DNA of 64,000 nt from an uncultured Pseudomonadales bacterium (GTDB taxonomy: Bacteria; Pseudomonadota; Gammaproteobacteria; Pseudomonadales; Azotimanducaceae), in contig OY282447.1 in the NCBI GenBank assembly GCA_958296165.1, positions 2,852,001 to 2,916,000 on the forward strand, written 5' to 3'. The position numbers and the translations under genes were made by a program. Positions 36,980 to 46,908 of the stretch are shown here, piece by piece. A model generated the notes under the pieces. The model was not told the origin of the DNA and ran no database searches. It was given only the letters and a program-made list of their open reading frames with translations. Numbering within the stretch: the first letter of the stretch is position 1; the number at the start of each line of letters is the position of its first letter.

Positions 36980-38724
36980 CCCTATTGTTGCATTAGATTC
37001 TCAATCTATCCCCTTGGGATTGAGCGGCACGGCGAGTCGTAGTCGGTTCTCCCGACGAAACGAAGCGGGAGAAGAGTAGGCGCGCACCAAGGGAAGGCGC
37101 GACGAAGGCGTTTCGGCGAGGACGATTCGGATCCTCCCCGATTGGATCCAATGCGGATTTTCGGCGTTGCCGCTCAAACGCACCGGCGGTTGGCCTGAGC
37201 GGCGCCGCTCCGACGACGCCTTTCGGCCCTTTCGAAAACCGATGCCGAATCGTTCTGCGGATCTCGGAAGCGGCGGCCTCCCTTGGTACGATGGAGGTGC
37301 TCAAACAAACATCGAAGGAGGCCGCCGAAGTGAAGATTAGCAGGAACGCCGTGCGCGGAAAAGCGAACCGGGCGCTGGAAATCCGATTCGAGGCGCAGCG
37401 CCTCACGTCGCACGCCGGGCTGGTCGTCTTCCAGCGGCTGTTCGCCCGGCTGGGGCTGAAGGAGCGCCTGCGGCCGTGCTTCCGGCACCTGCCCGAGCGC
37501 GCCTACCCGCCGCACGCCGTCGTCCTGCTGCTGGTGGTTCACCTGCTGCTCGGCTGCCGCAGCCTGCGCGACATGGCGCGCTACCGCAACGACGAGGCGG
37601 TGCGGCGCGCGGTGGGGCTGCGGCGGCTGCCGGACGTGTCGACGGTCTCGCGCGCGCTCGCCGGCATGGACGGGCGCTGCGTCGACAAGATGCGGGCGGC
37701 GAACCGGGAACTGGTGGTCGAGCGGCTGCGGGCGCTGCGCCCGGGGCGCGCGACGGTCGACTTCGACGGCTCGGTGCTGGGCACGAAGCGGCAGGCGGAA
37801 GGCACGGCGGCGGGCTACAACCCGCAGCGCAAGGGCCAGCGCAGCTACTGGCCGCTGTTCGCCACCGTGGCGCAGACCAGCCAGGCGCTGGACGTGCTGC
37901 ACCGCCCCGGCAACGTGGCCGATTCCACGGGAGCCCGGGAGTTCATGGACGAAACGCTGGCCCGCCTGCGCGACGCGCTGCCCGGAACGCGGCTGGAGGC
38001 CCGCGCCGACGGCGCCTTCTTCGGCGAGGACGTCCTCGGCCTGTTCGAGCGGCGCCGCGTCGACTACTCCGTGTCCGTGCCCTTCGAGCGCTTCCCGGCG
38101 CTCAAGCAGCTGATCGAGAGCCAGACCCGATGGCGCAAGGCCGGCCGGGACGCCGAGTGCTTCGAGCCGGACTGGAAGCCGAACAGCTGGGCCAGCCAGC
38201 GCCGCATCGTCGTGATCCGCCGGCGCGTGCCGATCCGCCGCCCGGGGCCCCTGCAGCTCGACCTGTTCGAACCCCGCGCCCACGGCTTCGAGTTCAAGGC
38301 CGTCGTCACCAACAAGCGCCAGAGCGCCCGGCGCGTCGCCCTGTTCCACGACGGCCGCGGCGCCCAGGAGGCCCTGTTCGCCGAACTCAAGTCGCAGTGC
38401 GGACTGTCCCGCGTCCCCGCCCGCCGCGAACCCGCCAACCGCCTGTTCGCGCTCGCCGCCATGCTCGCCCACAACCTCGCCAGAGAACTCCAGATGGCCG
38501 CCCGCGCGCCGCAACGCCGCGCCAGCGCCAAGCGCTCGCCGCTTTGGAACTTCGAGCAGCTGCGCACGATGCGAAACGACTTCCTGCTGCGCGCCGGACG
38601 CTTCCTGTACCCGCAGCGAAAACCCGTCCTTTCCATCATGTGCGACCCCAGGACCGAGGCCACGATGAACGACTACCTCGCCGCTTTCGCCCTATAGATC
38701 GGCGTACTTAATGCAACATTAGGG
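36980..38724 (+). mobile_element. IS1380-family insertion sequence
   Basis: An element of 1,745 bp with imperfect inverted repeats CCCTATTGTTGCATTA (left) and CCCTAATGTTGCATTA (right, read on the other strand). It is flanked by the 4-bp duplication TTTA at 36976-36979 and 38725-38728. This is the expected duplication length for IS1380. It splits a hypothetical gene and carries an intact transposase. Confidence 0.92.
37330..38697 (+). CDS. IS1380-family transposase
   Basis: A GTG at 37330, preceded by AAGGAGG at about nine bases, gives about 455 residues starting VKISRNAVRGKANRALEIRF. Features include GLRRLPDVSTVSRALAGMD, the Asp in ATVDFDGSVLGTKRQAEGTA, the Asp in LEARADGAFFGEDVLGL and the Glu in GAQEALFAELKSQCGLSRVP, the usual IS1380 DDE spacing. 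The frame is intact to a TAG at 38695-38697, so the element could be mobile. An upstream ATG at 37291 precedes the ribosome-binding site and is less likely. Confidence 0.92.
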   Translation: MKISRNAVRGKANRALEIRFEAQRLTSHAGLVVFQRLFARLGLKERLRPCFRHLPERAYPPHAVVLLLVVHLLLGCRSLRDMARYRNDEAVRRAVGLRRLPDVSTVSRALAGMDGRCVDKMRAANRELVVERLRALRPGRATVDFDGSVLGTKRQAEGTAAGYNPQRKGQRSYWPLFATVAQTSQALDVLHRPGNVADSTGAREFMDETLARLRDALPGTRLEARADGAFFGEDVLGLFERRRVDYSVSVPFERFPALKQLIESQTRWRKAGRDAECFEPDWKPNSWASQRRIVVIRRRVPIRRPGPLQLDLFEPRAHGFEFKAVVTNKRQSARRVALFHDGRGAQEALFAELKSQCGLSRVPARREPANRLFALAAMLAHNLARELQMAARAPQRRASAKRSPLWNFEQLRTMRNDFLLRAGRFLYPQRKPVLSIMCDPRTEATMNDYLAAFAL

Positions 38725-39145
38725 TTTAGCATCTTCGAGTATTTCCCGAAAAGCCCCTTCTAACTTTCCTACATGACGTCTAAAGCGATCTCTAAGTCTG
38801 ACACCACAACGCCTGGTCAGCTCATCTTCTGGTTCGTCGATAATTGAGTATGTGGCGCACGCCTCGACCGTCTTTGGGTGCCAGCGGTCGGTTTCCAGTC
38901 TCAGATCGCGGGTCAGCAGAAGGTCTTTGCCTTCTCAGCAAGTGCATCTTCTCCTCTCTCAGCTACGCGCCTCAACTCCACCACAAGAGTCCACAGTGCC
39001 TCGCGTTTATTTCGCCAACACTTCCTTTGGGCGCGAGTGAATGTCCGCATATATTGTCGTTGCTCGGAACCAATTTCGACAATGACCCTACGTTCTTCAG
39101 CAACGCTGCCAACTCTCTCCATCTCGCCTCGGTGCATGTTCGCTA

Positions 39146-39969
39146 GGGCGTGTTGACTCTACCGCAGCGCGTCAACGACGAGCGCCAGATAAATGAAGGA
39201 AACGAAAACAACATCCAGTTTGTCGTACCGCGTGAATATCCGCCGGAACCCTTTCAGCACCCTGAAGAGGCGCTCCACTTCGTTGCGAAGCCTGTAAATC
39301 CCCTTGTCAAAGTCCCATGGCTCCTTGCGATTGCTCTTCGGCGGAACCACCGGCGATGCGCCGAGTTCCGCCACCAGGCCGCGCGTGTCGTCGCCCTCGT
39401 AGGCCTTGTCCATCGTCACGTTCTCCGCCGTCAGCGGCGTCGCCGCCAGCAGCTTCCGCCCCTCCGGCGCGTCCCCGGCGTGTCCCGCCGACAGCGAGAA
39501 GCTCACCGCCGTGCGCGCGTCCGCAGCAATCATGTGGATCTTCGTCGTCCACCCTCCACGCGACTTGCCGATGCATTGCGCACCGTTTTTTTGAGCGCCC
39601 CCGTGCCGTCCGGATGCACCTTCACCAGCGTGCTGTCCAGCGACACCGTCGCCCCCTGGCCGCCGATCACGCCCATCTCGCGCAACTCCGCGAAAACACC
39701 CGCCAGCACGCCCTTCTCCGCCCACCGCCGGCACCGACGGTACACCGAGTTCCACGGCCCGAACCGCTCCGGCAGAGCGCGCCACTTGCAACCGTTCTCC
39801 AGCACGTACAGCATCCCGTTCAGCAGCGTCCGGCTGTCGTGCTTCACGTTCCCACGCTGCCGCGGCAGCATGGGTTCGATCTTTGCAAACTGCGATTCCG
39901 TGATCTCCATGACGACTTCCTTGTCGTTCTAGACGGACCGACCATAATACAACTAGCGTCAACACGCCC
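39146..39969 (-). mobile_element. IS5-family insertion sequence (copy 2, distinct from copy 1)
   Basis: An 824-bp element with ends GGGCGTGTTGAC and GTCAACACGCCC, flanked by CTAG on both sides (TA or CTAG duplication). The ends resemble those of the first IS5 element but the transposase sequence is clearly different. It lies at the 3' end of the small gene at 39975-40343. Confidence 0.9.
39159..39910 (-). CDS. IS5-family DDE transposase, two frames joined by a -1 shift
   Basis: Frame one (39910-39530) begins MEITESQFAKIEPMLPRQRG and contains VSLDSTLVKVHPDGTGALKK. Frame two carries GAQCIGKSRGGWTTKIHMIA, VTMDKAYEGDDTRGLVAELG and the Glu in NEVERLFRVLKGFRRIFTRY, ending at 39159. They meet at a run of seven A residues followed by C, a typical -1 slippery site. 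The joined product of about 250 residues has the full D-D-E set, so expression by programmed frameshifting is likely. Confidence 0.85.
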
Positions 39970-39974
39970 TAGCT

Positions 39975-40343
39975 CTAGTTCAAGCTTTCGATATTCTTCA
40001 GATGCCGCTGGGCGTCGTCTCCTTCTACAGTACACGCGAGCATCTGCACAGTTGCTTCACCGTACAAAGTCGACTCACGCTCCGCCAACGATCTCTTGAG
40101 GTCGTGTCTTGTGCGCTCGAGAACTGAAGATACTTGAGCCACATAGTATTGATCCTCTATTTGATCTATTGACTCGAAGAGACCCCTACCGTATCGACGC
40201 CGAAGTTCCGTGTGCTGCTCGCCATGCTCTGCGTGTTGATCTTCATGGTGCTTCTTCCACTGGGCCGGTACACAAGCTGTGGAAGCGATGCAACAGGCTA
40301 GTATTGTGACGGAGATCGTACTCGCCGAAATGTCTGACGCCAT
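39975..40343 (-). CDS. Hypothetical exported protein or lipoprotein
   Basis: A 122-residue protein starting MASDISASTISVTILACCIA, a hydrophobic leader followed by STACVP, which could be a signal peptide with a lipobox-like Cys. The rest is hydrophilic and helical (ESIDQIEDQYYVAQVSSVLE, TRHDLKRSLAERE). GAGGA sits nine bases before the ATG. Its last codon overlaps the CTAG at the IS5 end, so the insertion may have supplied the present stop. It is probably the first gene of the coiled-coil operon that continues at 39137 and 36915. No family recognised. Confidence 0.6.
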   Translation of the reverse strand: MASDISASTISVTILACCIASTACVPAQWKKHHEDQHAEHGEQHTELRRRYGRGLFESIDQIEDQYYVAQVSSVLERTRHDLKRSLAERESTLYGEATVQMLACTVEGDDAQRHLKNIESLN

Positions 40344-40361
40344 GTTCTTGGTCCTCGTGGG

Positions 40362-40929
40362 TTAGCGAAATGGAGCTGTAAAGAGCACCCGCTCGCCCCC
40401 GACCGGCACCCGCGCCTCGCCGAAGTCGATCTGCAGCTGCCGACCCGGCGGCGTCTCGAACCGCAGCGTCGCCCTCGCCTCCGCCCGCAGCCGCCGCCGA
40501 TGCGGCGCCACCGCCCGCTCCACCGTGCGCAGGCTCGCCTCCACGCCCAGCTCGCTCGACAGCTCCTGGCGCACCACCTCCGCGTTGCCCCGATGCCGGA
40601 AGAAGCGCTCCCGCAGCCACGCGTCCAGCCCGTCCAGCTTGCCGCCGCGCCGCGACCCGCCGTACGGCGCCCAGCCGTCCGACTCCAAGTGCCGCCTCAC
40701 CGTGTTCCGACCGCCGCCGAACTCCCTCGCGATCCGCCGCGTTCCCCAACCCAGCTCGTGCAGCCGCAGCATCGCCTCCACCTCCTCCGGCCCGGCATTC
40801 TCCGCTCCCGCGATCCCTTCAACCGCGCGCCAGCGTCGCACTTCCTCATCCGGTCAATCCCCTCTTCCTGGTTGTTTGTCAGGGTCGGTTTTCGTGTCGC
40901 ATGGGGTCAGTTTTGCATGTCGCCTAACA
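40362..40929 (-). mobile_element. IS21-family remnant: one end plus truncated istA
   Basis: The terminal TGTTAGGCGACATGC and the internal repeats GGGTCAGTTTTGC and CGGTTTTCGTGTCGC (read on the + strand at 40880-40929) are typical of an IS21 left end. Inside is the first ~150 codons of istA (40841-40362): LRLHELGWGTRRIAREFGGG (HTH), TVERAVAPHRRRLRAEA and QLQIDFGEARVPVGGERV. The sequence leaves the family near 40390. istB and the other end are absent, so the element is dead. Confidence 0.85.
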
Positions 40930-41070
40930 ATCGGCAGACCACTGATGTCTTGGCGGTATAGGCACGCCGCTCGGTTCGCTACTGTCACCACTAGTGTCAG
41001 TGCCCTGATTCAATGATGCTCCCTCGTATAGGCGCCATGTACGGACGACCGTTGCCTCTGGCGTCGTCGA

Positions 41071-41766
41071 TCAGCTCGATGTCCGCCTCTGCCTAGACCG
41101 ATAGAGCCGCGCCTTGTAGATGTCCTGCGGTGCCGCTGTCGCCAAGCGCTCGCAGTCTTCTTTTTTGGGATTGCTGTGGCGGCGGTTGTGGCTGATGAGT
41201 GAGGCTTCTCGCACGATCTCGTTGATGTCTCGCTCGGGACCAACCATCCACAGGTCCTCTGGCTCGCTGAGGCTGTAGGTCTGGCCTATGCCGTGCGGCG
41301 TGTGTGGCGTCAAGATCAGCACCGTGATCTGGGCCGCTCCGCGGTGTATCCCCACTTGGAAGTGATGGCCGGCGCACACCCAGATGATGGCGATCGGCAG
41401 GTCGTGCTTGATCTTGAGCGCAACGGCCTCTGCTAGTCCGTGCCGCACGACCTCTTCCTTGTTGTCGTTGTGGGGCCAGAAGTTCGCGCGGCCTTCTGTG
41501 AACCACTCGTCTCTAACGTGCTTGTACACTCTGTCGCCAGGCGCTACTAGGCCGTGCTTGGCGAGCACATCGGCGAGCGGCGCCGAGCCCCTCAAGTCGG
41601 CCAAAATGTCGTGCAAAGTGGCCTTTGAGCCACTAGACGAGCCGCTGCTGGCTTGGCCGCTCACTCCGCCGGATTGCGTATCGCTCCCGGCGGGTGCGCC
41701 GTTGATGAAGTCCTCCGTGTCGCCCACGAGCTGACCGCGGGCAATGGTTGAGCACATTGTCGGCAT
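41071..41766 (-). CDS. Hypothetical protein
   Basis: I choose the ATG at 41766, which has GGAGG seven to eight bases upstream, giving 231 residues. A low-complexity Gly/Ser stretch (SGGVSGQASSGSSSGSK, about residues 32-48) precedes a globular part (LADVLAKHGLVAPGDRVYKH, AVALKIKHDLPIAIIWVCAG, EDLWMVGPERDINEIVREAS). No domain is recognised. It is divergent from the AAA/TPR pseudogene, with about 145 bp between them that presumably hold both promoters. Confidence 0.6.
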   Translation of the reverse strand: MPTMCSTIARGQLVGDTEDFINGAPAGSDTQSGGVSGQASSGSSSGSKATLHDILADLRGSAPLADVLAKHGLVAPGDRVYKHVRDEWFTEGRANFWPHNDNKEEVVRHGLAEAVALKIKHDLPIAIIWVCAGHHFQVGIHRGAAQITVLILTPHTPHGIGQTYSLSEPEDLWMVGPERDINEIVREASLISHNRRHSNPKKEDCERLATAAPQDIYKARLYRSRQRRTSS

Positions 41767-41911
41767 GTTTCTACCCTCCCTAACACTAGGCCTCAACATA
41801 GCGCGTGAGCGATAGGCGGTGAAGATGTAGACTGGTCAATATAAGTACGAATAAGTACGGACGCCCATAAAACAGCCGCTTTGAAGCCGGTGGCCTAGGG
41901 CGGGGGGCCAC

Positions 41912-44871
41912 ATGGACGCAACGGCGGGCGTGTTCACCACGTACAAGCTGCAGGCGCTGCTCGATTGCGGAGTCGAGAACGTCACTAGCCGCCGGGACTT
42001 GGTGGAGGCACTGCTGCGGCAGGATCAGCCCATCTCCATTCACGGCGTCGAGGCGTGGTTCCGTCACGTAGATTCGAACTACAACCTGCCGCGCAAGTCG
42101 CTCTGCGACACCATCGCTCCTATCGCATTCCGAAGCGCCGTTGGCCCGCCTTGCTAGCCGCATTCGGACTCGATCTGGCCGATCTAGAACAACCAGATGA
42201 TGCGTTTCGTGTGTGGTGTTTCGGCCGTCGCAAAGCGGAAACCAAACACGCAGAGGCACCCGAGCTCGTTGGTCGAGATGCGGACTTGGATGACCTTGTC
42301 GCCCTCTATCGTCGCTGTCATAAAGAACAGCTCGCCGCAGCGCTCGTTGTCGTGGAGGGCGTGGCAGGCATCGGCAAGTCCGCGCTGCTCAGCGCGGTCG
42401 CAAGTGTGCTCGAACACGAAGGCGTACTGGTCCTGAGGTGTGCCTGCGTCGAGCGTGCGGATACGGCGTTGCAGCCTATCCTGGACATGGTCGATGTGCA
42501 TCAGCACGCCATGCGGCGCGTCCACGAGATGGCCGCGGCCGAGATAAGTCGCTTGCTGCGCGTGGAGGATGCTGCCGCCGGTCTTCGCAACGGTTTGTTG
42601 ACGCTCCTGCGACGAGCGTTTCTTGATTTGGCGACGTGCCACAACGTCGCCCTGGTGGTAGACGATGCTCACTGGGCGGACGAGTTTTCGATCCGCTTGT
42701 TCGTGCAGCTGTCTCGTAGCAGAGCCGCCGGCAGCGGGCGGATCTTCGTGGTGACGGCGGTGCGTCCCAATACCGACGAGTCGCCTTGGCCGGAGGGGTT
42801 GCGTTCGGCAAGCGGCAACGCATTGAGGATGCATTTGGCGCCATTGGATCGAGCCGCCTCGGCGACCTTGGTCGAGAGGGTTCTAAGAGCCGAGTGCAGT
42901 GATGCATTTCTGCAATGGCTATGGGCTCGCACGATGGGCAATCCGCTCTATCTGCAGCGGATGCTCGACCACTTGCGTCGCTCCGGCGAGCTCGATCCCA
43001 CGCGCACGCCGCGGGCCCGATACGAACGTGCCGGAGAGCATCGCCACAGCCATCACCGCGCAAGTTGGCCGCTTGTCCGCGTCGGCGCAGCGAATGCTTG
43101 GCTTGGCCAGCGTCTTCGGTGCCGCCTTTCAGGTCGCGGACTTGCAGTTTGCGCAAGAACATACGACCACCCGGCAAGTGGTGGACGATCTTGAGGAGGC
43201 GGAACGGATGGGCTCATCGTCTACGACCGCGATCAGTTTCGATTCGCCCACCCGCTGATCCGCCAAACTCTTTACGACAGCCTCGCGGACAGTCGCCGTG
43301 CCTACTTGCACTTTACGATCAGTCAACGGCTGATCGGCCACGAAACTTCGCGGCTGCGCACCTTGGAAGTGGCCAACCACATGCTGCGTGGCCGGCTGTT
43401 CGCCGAGGACAGCACACTAGCCAATACCTGTGTGGAAGCCAGCCGCGTCGCCTTTCTCATCGAGGCGTGGGATCAAGTCGTGCGCTTTGCCCAGGCTGCC
43501 CTCGACATCGATCGTCAGTACTCGCTGAGTGCCGATGTCAGGCGCGAGATGGAGAAGCACGCCGGCAGCGGGCTGTACCAGGATGGCAGGCCCGATCAGG
43601 CCGTTGTCCACTTGCGGCGTGCGGCTCACGCCTATGTTCAAGCGGGCGACGTGGTGGAGGCTGCACGGGCTACCAACGAGGTCTGTCGCATTCGCACAAA
43701 CTACGGCATTGCCGCGGCGCAACTGGCGCAAGACATTCAGTTCCTGCGTCAAGCGCTGCCCGTCGTACGCAACGCAGACCCTCGGCTTGCCGCGTGGACG
43801 CTGGATACCTTGGCGATGCAGCAGCGCCTCGCTGGGAATCCGGCGGCAGCGGAACGCGATGTCGAGCAAGCCTTGGCACTGCTAGAAGCGGCAGAACCTT
43901 GTAGGGAGCTCGCTCTCGTCCTGGTATCGGCTGGCCTGTTTAGCCTCGATCGAGCGCAGCCAATCGATGCCTGCCAGTATTTCGTCCGTGCTGAAGCAAC
44001 GGCGCGTTCGGCCGCGGACCGCGGTTCTCTAGCAAGGAGCCTGCAACGTCTAGCGCTCGCGCAGTACGCGCTTGGCCGATTCGACGAGTTGGCAGCTACG
44101 GCAGAAATGCTGCGAACTTCGGACGTCGACGCTGCGCGTACCGGCGAGGAAACGCTGGTGCAGTCCGTGGAACTGGCGATGTGTGTCCTGCAGGGCAGAA
44201 TCGAAGATGCTGCACGCACATACGCCGATGCGCGGCAAACGCTGGACGAAACCGGCTACGTGAGTGCAGCAGCAAGGCTGCATTGCGCATATGCAGCCGG
44301 TTTGGTGTGGGCAGGCGATTACCAAGCTGCGCATGGGGTGGTTGCGGACGCCGCGCGTTGGGACTTGCACGAACGGCACGCTTCTGCCACATCGCGTAGG
44401 CAGAGCTTGGCTTTGCGGGAGCAGTTGACGCTTGTTATCGACGATCTAGAGCAGCCGCAGGCAGGACGCCCCATCCCTGAACGCTTGTTGATCCACGCGC
44501 CTCGTTCGCGCCGCTACATGGCGAACCTGCCGGTCGTGGCTCTCGGTTCGGAACTAGCCATTCGGCGTGGCCATCGGGCGCAGATCCGCCTCACCATGGA
44601 TCTGCTCGCCGAAGCCTTGCGACGAGGCACGGCCGTGACCGCCGGCTGGCCTGTCGTTTGTGCTCTCCAGCTTGCTCGCGCCGCGATCGCGGTGGGAGAT
44701 CGCAACGCTGCTCGTGGCTACTTGCCTCTGGCACACGATCTGGTCAAGCGCGTACGCGCCACCCGTCTCATCGAACAAACCGTCTCGCTTGCCGGCGAGT
44801 TGGGGATGAGTCTGGCTGGCGAGCGGTCGGGCACTGTGGAGGCCGACAGGTGGCGTCAAGACAGTGATTGA
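41912..44871 (+). pseudogene. AAA ATPase with TPR-like C-terminus, three frameshifts
   Basis: The original protein of about 985 residues is spread over alternating frames. Frame one runs MDATAGVFTTYKLQALLDCG to SLCDTIA. After a one-base loss near 42122 it continues SYRIPKRRWPALLAAFGLDL with Walker A GVAGIGKSALL and Walker B VALVVDDAHWAD. After a one-base gain near 43013 comes PDTNVPESIATAITAQVGRL. After a one-base loss near 43212 comes LIVYDRDQFRFAHPLIRQTL and the long helical TPR-like region to 44871. This is the architecture of large signal-transduction ATPases. It should be non-functional unless the indels are sequence errors. Confidence 0.75.
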
Positions 44872-45010
44872 GCGCCGTAGCGGCCTGCCTCAGTGAGAAA
44901 CCGATACGACCAACGCACGGGTGTGCGACGTTTTAGTGCGCCAGCGGGAGCCTGTCAGAAATTCCGTGTTTAGCGGGGCCGTAAGATGAGTCCAAACGGA
45001 GGATGACGTT

Positions 45011-46242
45011 ATGGCAAGACGAGCGAAAGAGAAGGGCCGGATCAGCGACGATCTGCTGGACGAGCTGCTGGCGGGCGAGGATCCGGCGGAGGCGTTCCGC
45101 AACGGCGAGTTGCTGTCGGAGATGAAGAAGGCGGTGGCGGAGCGGGCGCTGAACGCGGAGATGGACCACCATCTGTCGCAGGAGCCGGCGCGGCAGTCGG
45201 GCAACCACCGCAACGGCCACAACCGCAAGCGGGTGGCGACGGAGAGCGGGTCGATGGATCTGGCGGTGCCGCGGGACCGTCGGGGGAGCTTCGAGCCGGC
45301 GCTGGTGGAGAAGCACGTTCGGCGGCTGCCGGGCTTCGACGAGAAGGTGATCTCGATGTACGCGCGCGGCATGACGACGCGCGAGATCGCGGCGCACGTG
45401 GAGGAGCTGTACGGGCTGTCGGTGTCGCGGGAGCTGGTCTCGAAGGTGACGGACTCGGTTCACGAGGAGATTCGGCAGTGGCAGTCGAGGCCGCTGGAGC
45501 AGACGTACGCGATCGTCTACTTCGACGCGGTGCGGGCGAGATCCGCGACGAGGGGCTGGTTCGGAACAAGGCGGTGCATCTGGCGGTGGGCGTGACCTGC
45601 GCGGGGCGCAAGGAGGTGCCGGGGATGTGGCTGGCGCGCGAGGAGGGCGCGAAGTTCTGGCTGTCGGTGATGAACGAACTCAAGGCGCGCGGCGTCCAGG
45701 ACGTGCTGATCGCGGTGGTGGACGGCCTGAAGGGCTTCCCGGAGGCGATCGAGGCGGTCTTCCCGGACGCCGTGGTGCAGACCTGCATCGTGCATCTCAT
45801 GCGCCATTCGCTGGCGCACGCCGCCTGGAAGGAGCGCAGGGAACTGGCCGCGGCGATCCGCCCGATCCACCAGGCGCCGACCGCCGAGGCGGCGGAAGCG
45901 GCGCTGGACGACTTCGAGGCCGGGCCGTGGAACGGGAAGTACCCCGCCATCGCCGGAAGCTGGCGGGCGGCGTGGGATCGGGTCGTGCCGTTCTTCGCGT
46001 TCTCGGCCGCGATCCGGCGGGCGGTCCACACGACCAACGCGATCGAGAGCCTGAACTCCACGGTGCGCCGGGCGGTGCGGGCGCACGGCCACTTCCCCAG
46101 CGACCGCGCCGCCGCCAAGCTGGTGTTCCTGGCGCTGCGCAACGTCGCCGCGAAGTGGCGCAACCCGCCGCAGTTCTGGCACGCCGCCCGCGCCGAGTTC
46201 GCCATCCGCTTCGGCGAGCGCTTCCTGCTGGTGGAGCAGTAG
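45011..46242 (+). pseudogene. IS256-family (mutator) transposase, one-base deletion
   Basis: The first frame begins ARRAKEKGRISDDLLDELLA and includes GFDEKVISMYARGMTTREIA and IVYFDAVRA, the first catalytic Asp. The second carries EIRDEGLVRNKAVHLAVGVT, VVDGLKGFPEAIEAVFPDAV (second Asp) and HTTNAIESLNSTVRRAVR (Glu), ending at 46242. CGGGCGAGATC in place of an expected CGGGCGGAGATC near 45535-45542 explains the break. With the base restored the protein is about 410 residues, the family norm. Confidence 0.85.
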
Positions 46243-46321
46243 GCTCGGATTCCGAGGCGCCGGCGGCCTTTTCCGGGGCTCTGCCCCGTACCCCGAAGTA
46301 CATGGGCGTCAGCGCGACGGG

Positions 46322-46347
46322 GGCGGCCTGCCTCTCGGCAGGCCGCC
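46322..46347 (+). terminator. Perfect 11-bp hairpin in the IS256 tail
   Basis: GGCGGCCTGCC and GGCAGGCCGCC pair around a TCTC loop. No U run follows, so it is a terminator candidate only by stem strength; it may instead be a structural part of the element. Confidence 0.4.
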
Positions 46348-46746
46348 TTCGGCTTGCGCCGACGCGCGGCCTATCCGCTTCCAGGGTCCGCGGCTCCGAC
46401 CCTACCGCGATTCGACACGCGCGCGGCAGCACCCTCTTTGGAAAAGATCGATATTCAACGATTGAAATCTTCTTCAGGCGGTGTAGGCTCCCATGTTGTT
46501 GGAGGGCCGTCGGTGTTCTCCAAAGTGTGGCCCCCACACACGGAATTTCTGACACTCCCGCCAGCGGTGAGGCAGCGCTTGGCTGCGGCTTGTGCCGATG
46601 GCGCCAGAAGTCGTCGTAGAGTTCGCTGCGGACGCAGGAACGCAGGGCCATGACGTCGTTGGCGCCGGCCTTGCTCCAGCGCATGCCGGCGCACTTCAGG
46701 CGTTTGTCTGTTTAGATTCCCCCGTGGGCCTTTCGGGAGGGTCCCA

Positions 46747-46908
46747 CCCTGCGTCGCCCTTCGAGGCGCCGCAGGGCAGGCGGTGGTCGGGCCGTTTCAG
46801 GCGTTGGCCGCAAAGGGCCGCAGGCGAGTTTGGTCGGCCACCGTCTTCCCTCCATGTCCTGAACGGATACATGAGCATCGTGGCTCGCAAGACAAGCACG
46901 GGAGGAAG
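46747..46908 (+). ncRNA. Predicted bridge RNA of the IS110 element
   Basis: Three structures in order. A 5' hairpin pairs CCCTGCG (46747-46753) with CGCAGGG (46770-46776). A target-binding loop is closed by GGTGGTCGGGCC (46782-46793) with GGTCGGCCACC (46832-46842) and has an inner GGCC hairpin (46806-46819). A donor-binding loop is closed by CTTCCCTCC (46845-46853) with GGAGGAAG (46901-46908) and has an inner GAGC/GCTC hairpin. Target loop: TTCAGGCGTT (46796-46805) equals the left flank 46695-46704, and GGCGAG (46823-46828) is complementary to the right flank 48115-48120. Donor loop: ACGGATAC (46863-46870) equals the element's right end 48108-48115, and AGACAA (46890-46895) is complementary to its left end. 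This is the architecture known for IS110 bridge RNAs such as that of IS621. Confidence 0.85.

Larger units (their letters stand above)
36919..39137 (-). pseudogene. Hypothetical coiled-coil gene split by IS1380, with an additional frameshift
   Basis: Removing IS1380 (36980-38724) and one TTTA joins ...GAFREILEDAK to GEIKREHASALMNLRKVE and a TAG at 36919-36921, in frame. Further upstream the natural sequence DLLLTRDLRLETDRWHPKTV follows MHRGEMERVGSVAEERRVIV...AEKAK only if one base is restored near 38925; otherwise the first part stops at 38913. The upstream end abuts the IS5 element at 39146, so the true start may lie beyond it. Its stop is 3 bp from the next gene, so this was a tightly packed operon. 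No family recognised. Confidence 0.65.
44948..46558 (+). mobile_element. IS256-family insertion sequence inside ISKra4
   Basis: A 1,611-bp element whose ends share TGTCAGAAATTCCGTGT in inverted orientation (about 44952 and 46554). It is flanked by the 9-bp duplication CGCCAGCGG (44939-44947 and 46559-46567). About 300 bp of untranslated sequence follows the transposase. That stretch includes a perfect 11-bp stem (GGCGGCCTGCC, loop TCTC) at 46322-46347. Confidence 0.9.

Noticed and set aside
41820-41911. ATAAGTACGAATAAGTACGG direct repeats as a possible operator
   Set aside because: Only two short AT-rich copies in a divergent intergenic region; too little to support a binding site.
44939-44947. 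CGCCAGCGG considered as a terminal repeat of ISKra4
   Set aside because: It recurs at 46559-46567 exactly at the other edge of IS256 and restores the ISKra4 frame when one copy is removed, so it is the IS256 target duplication.
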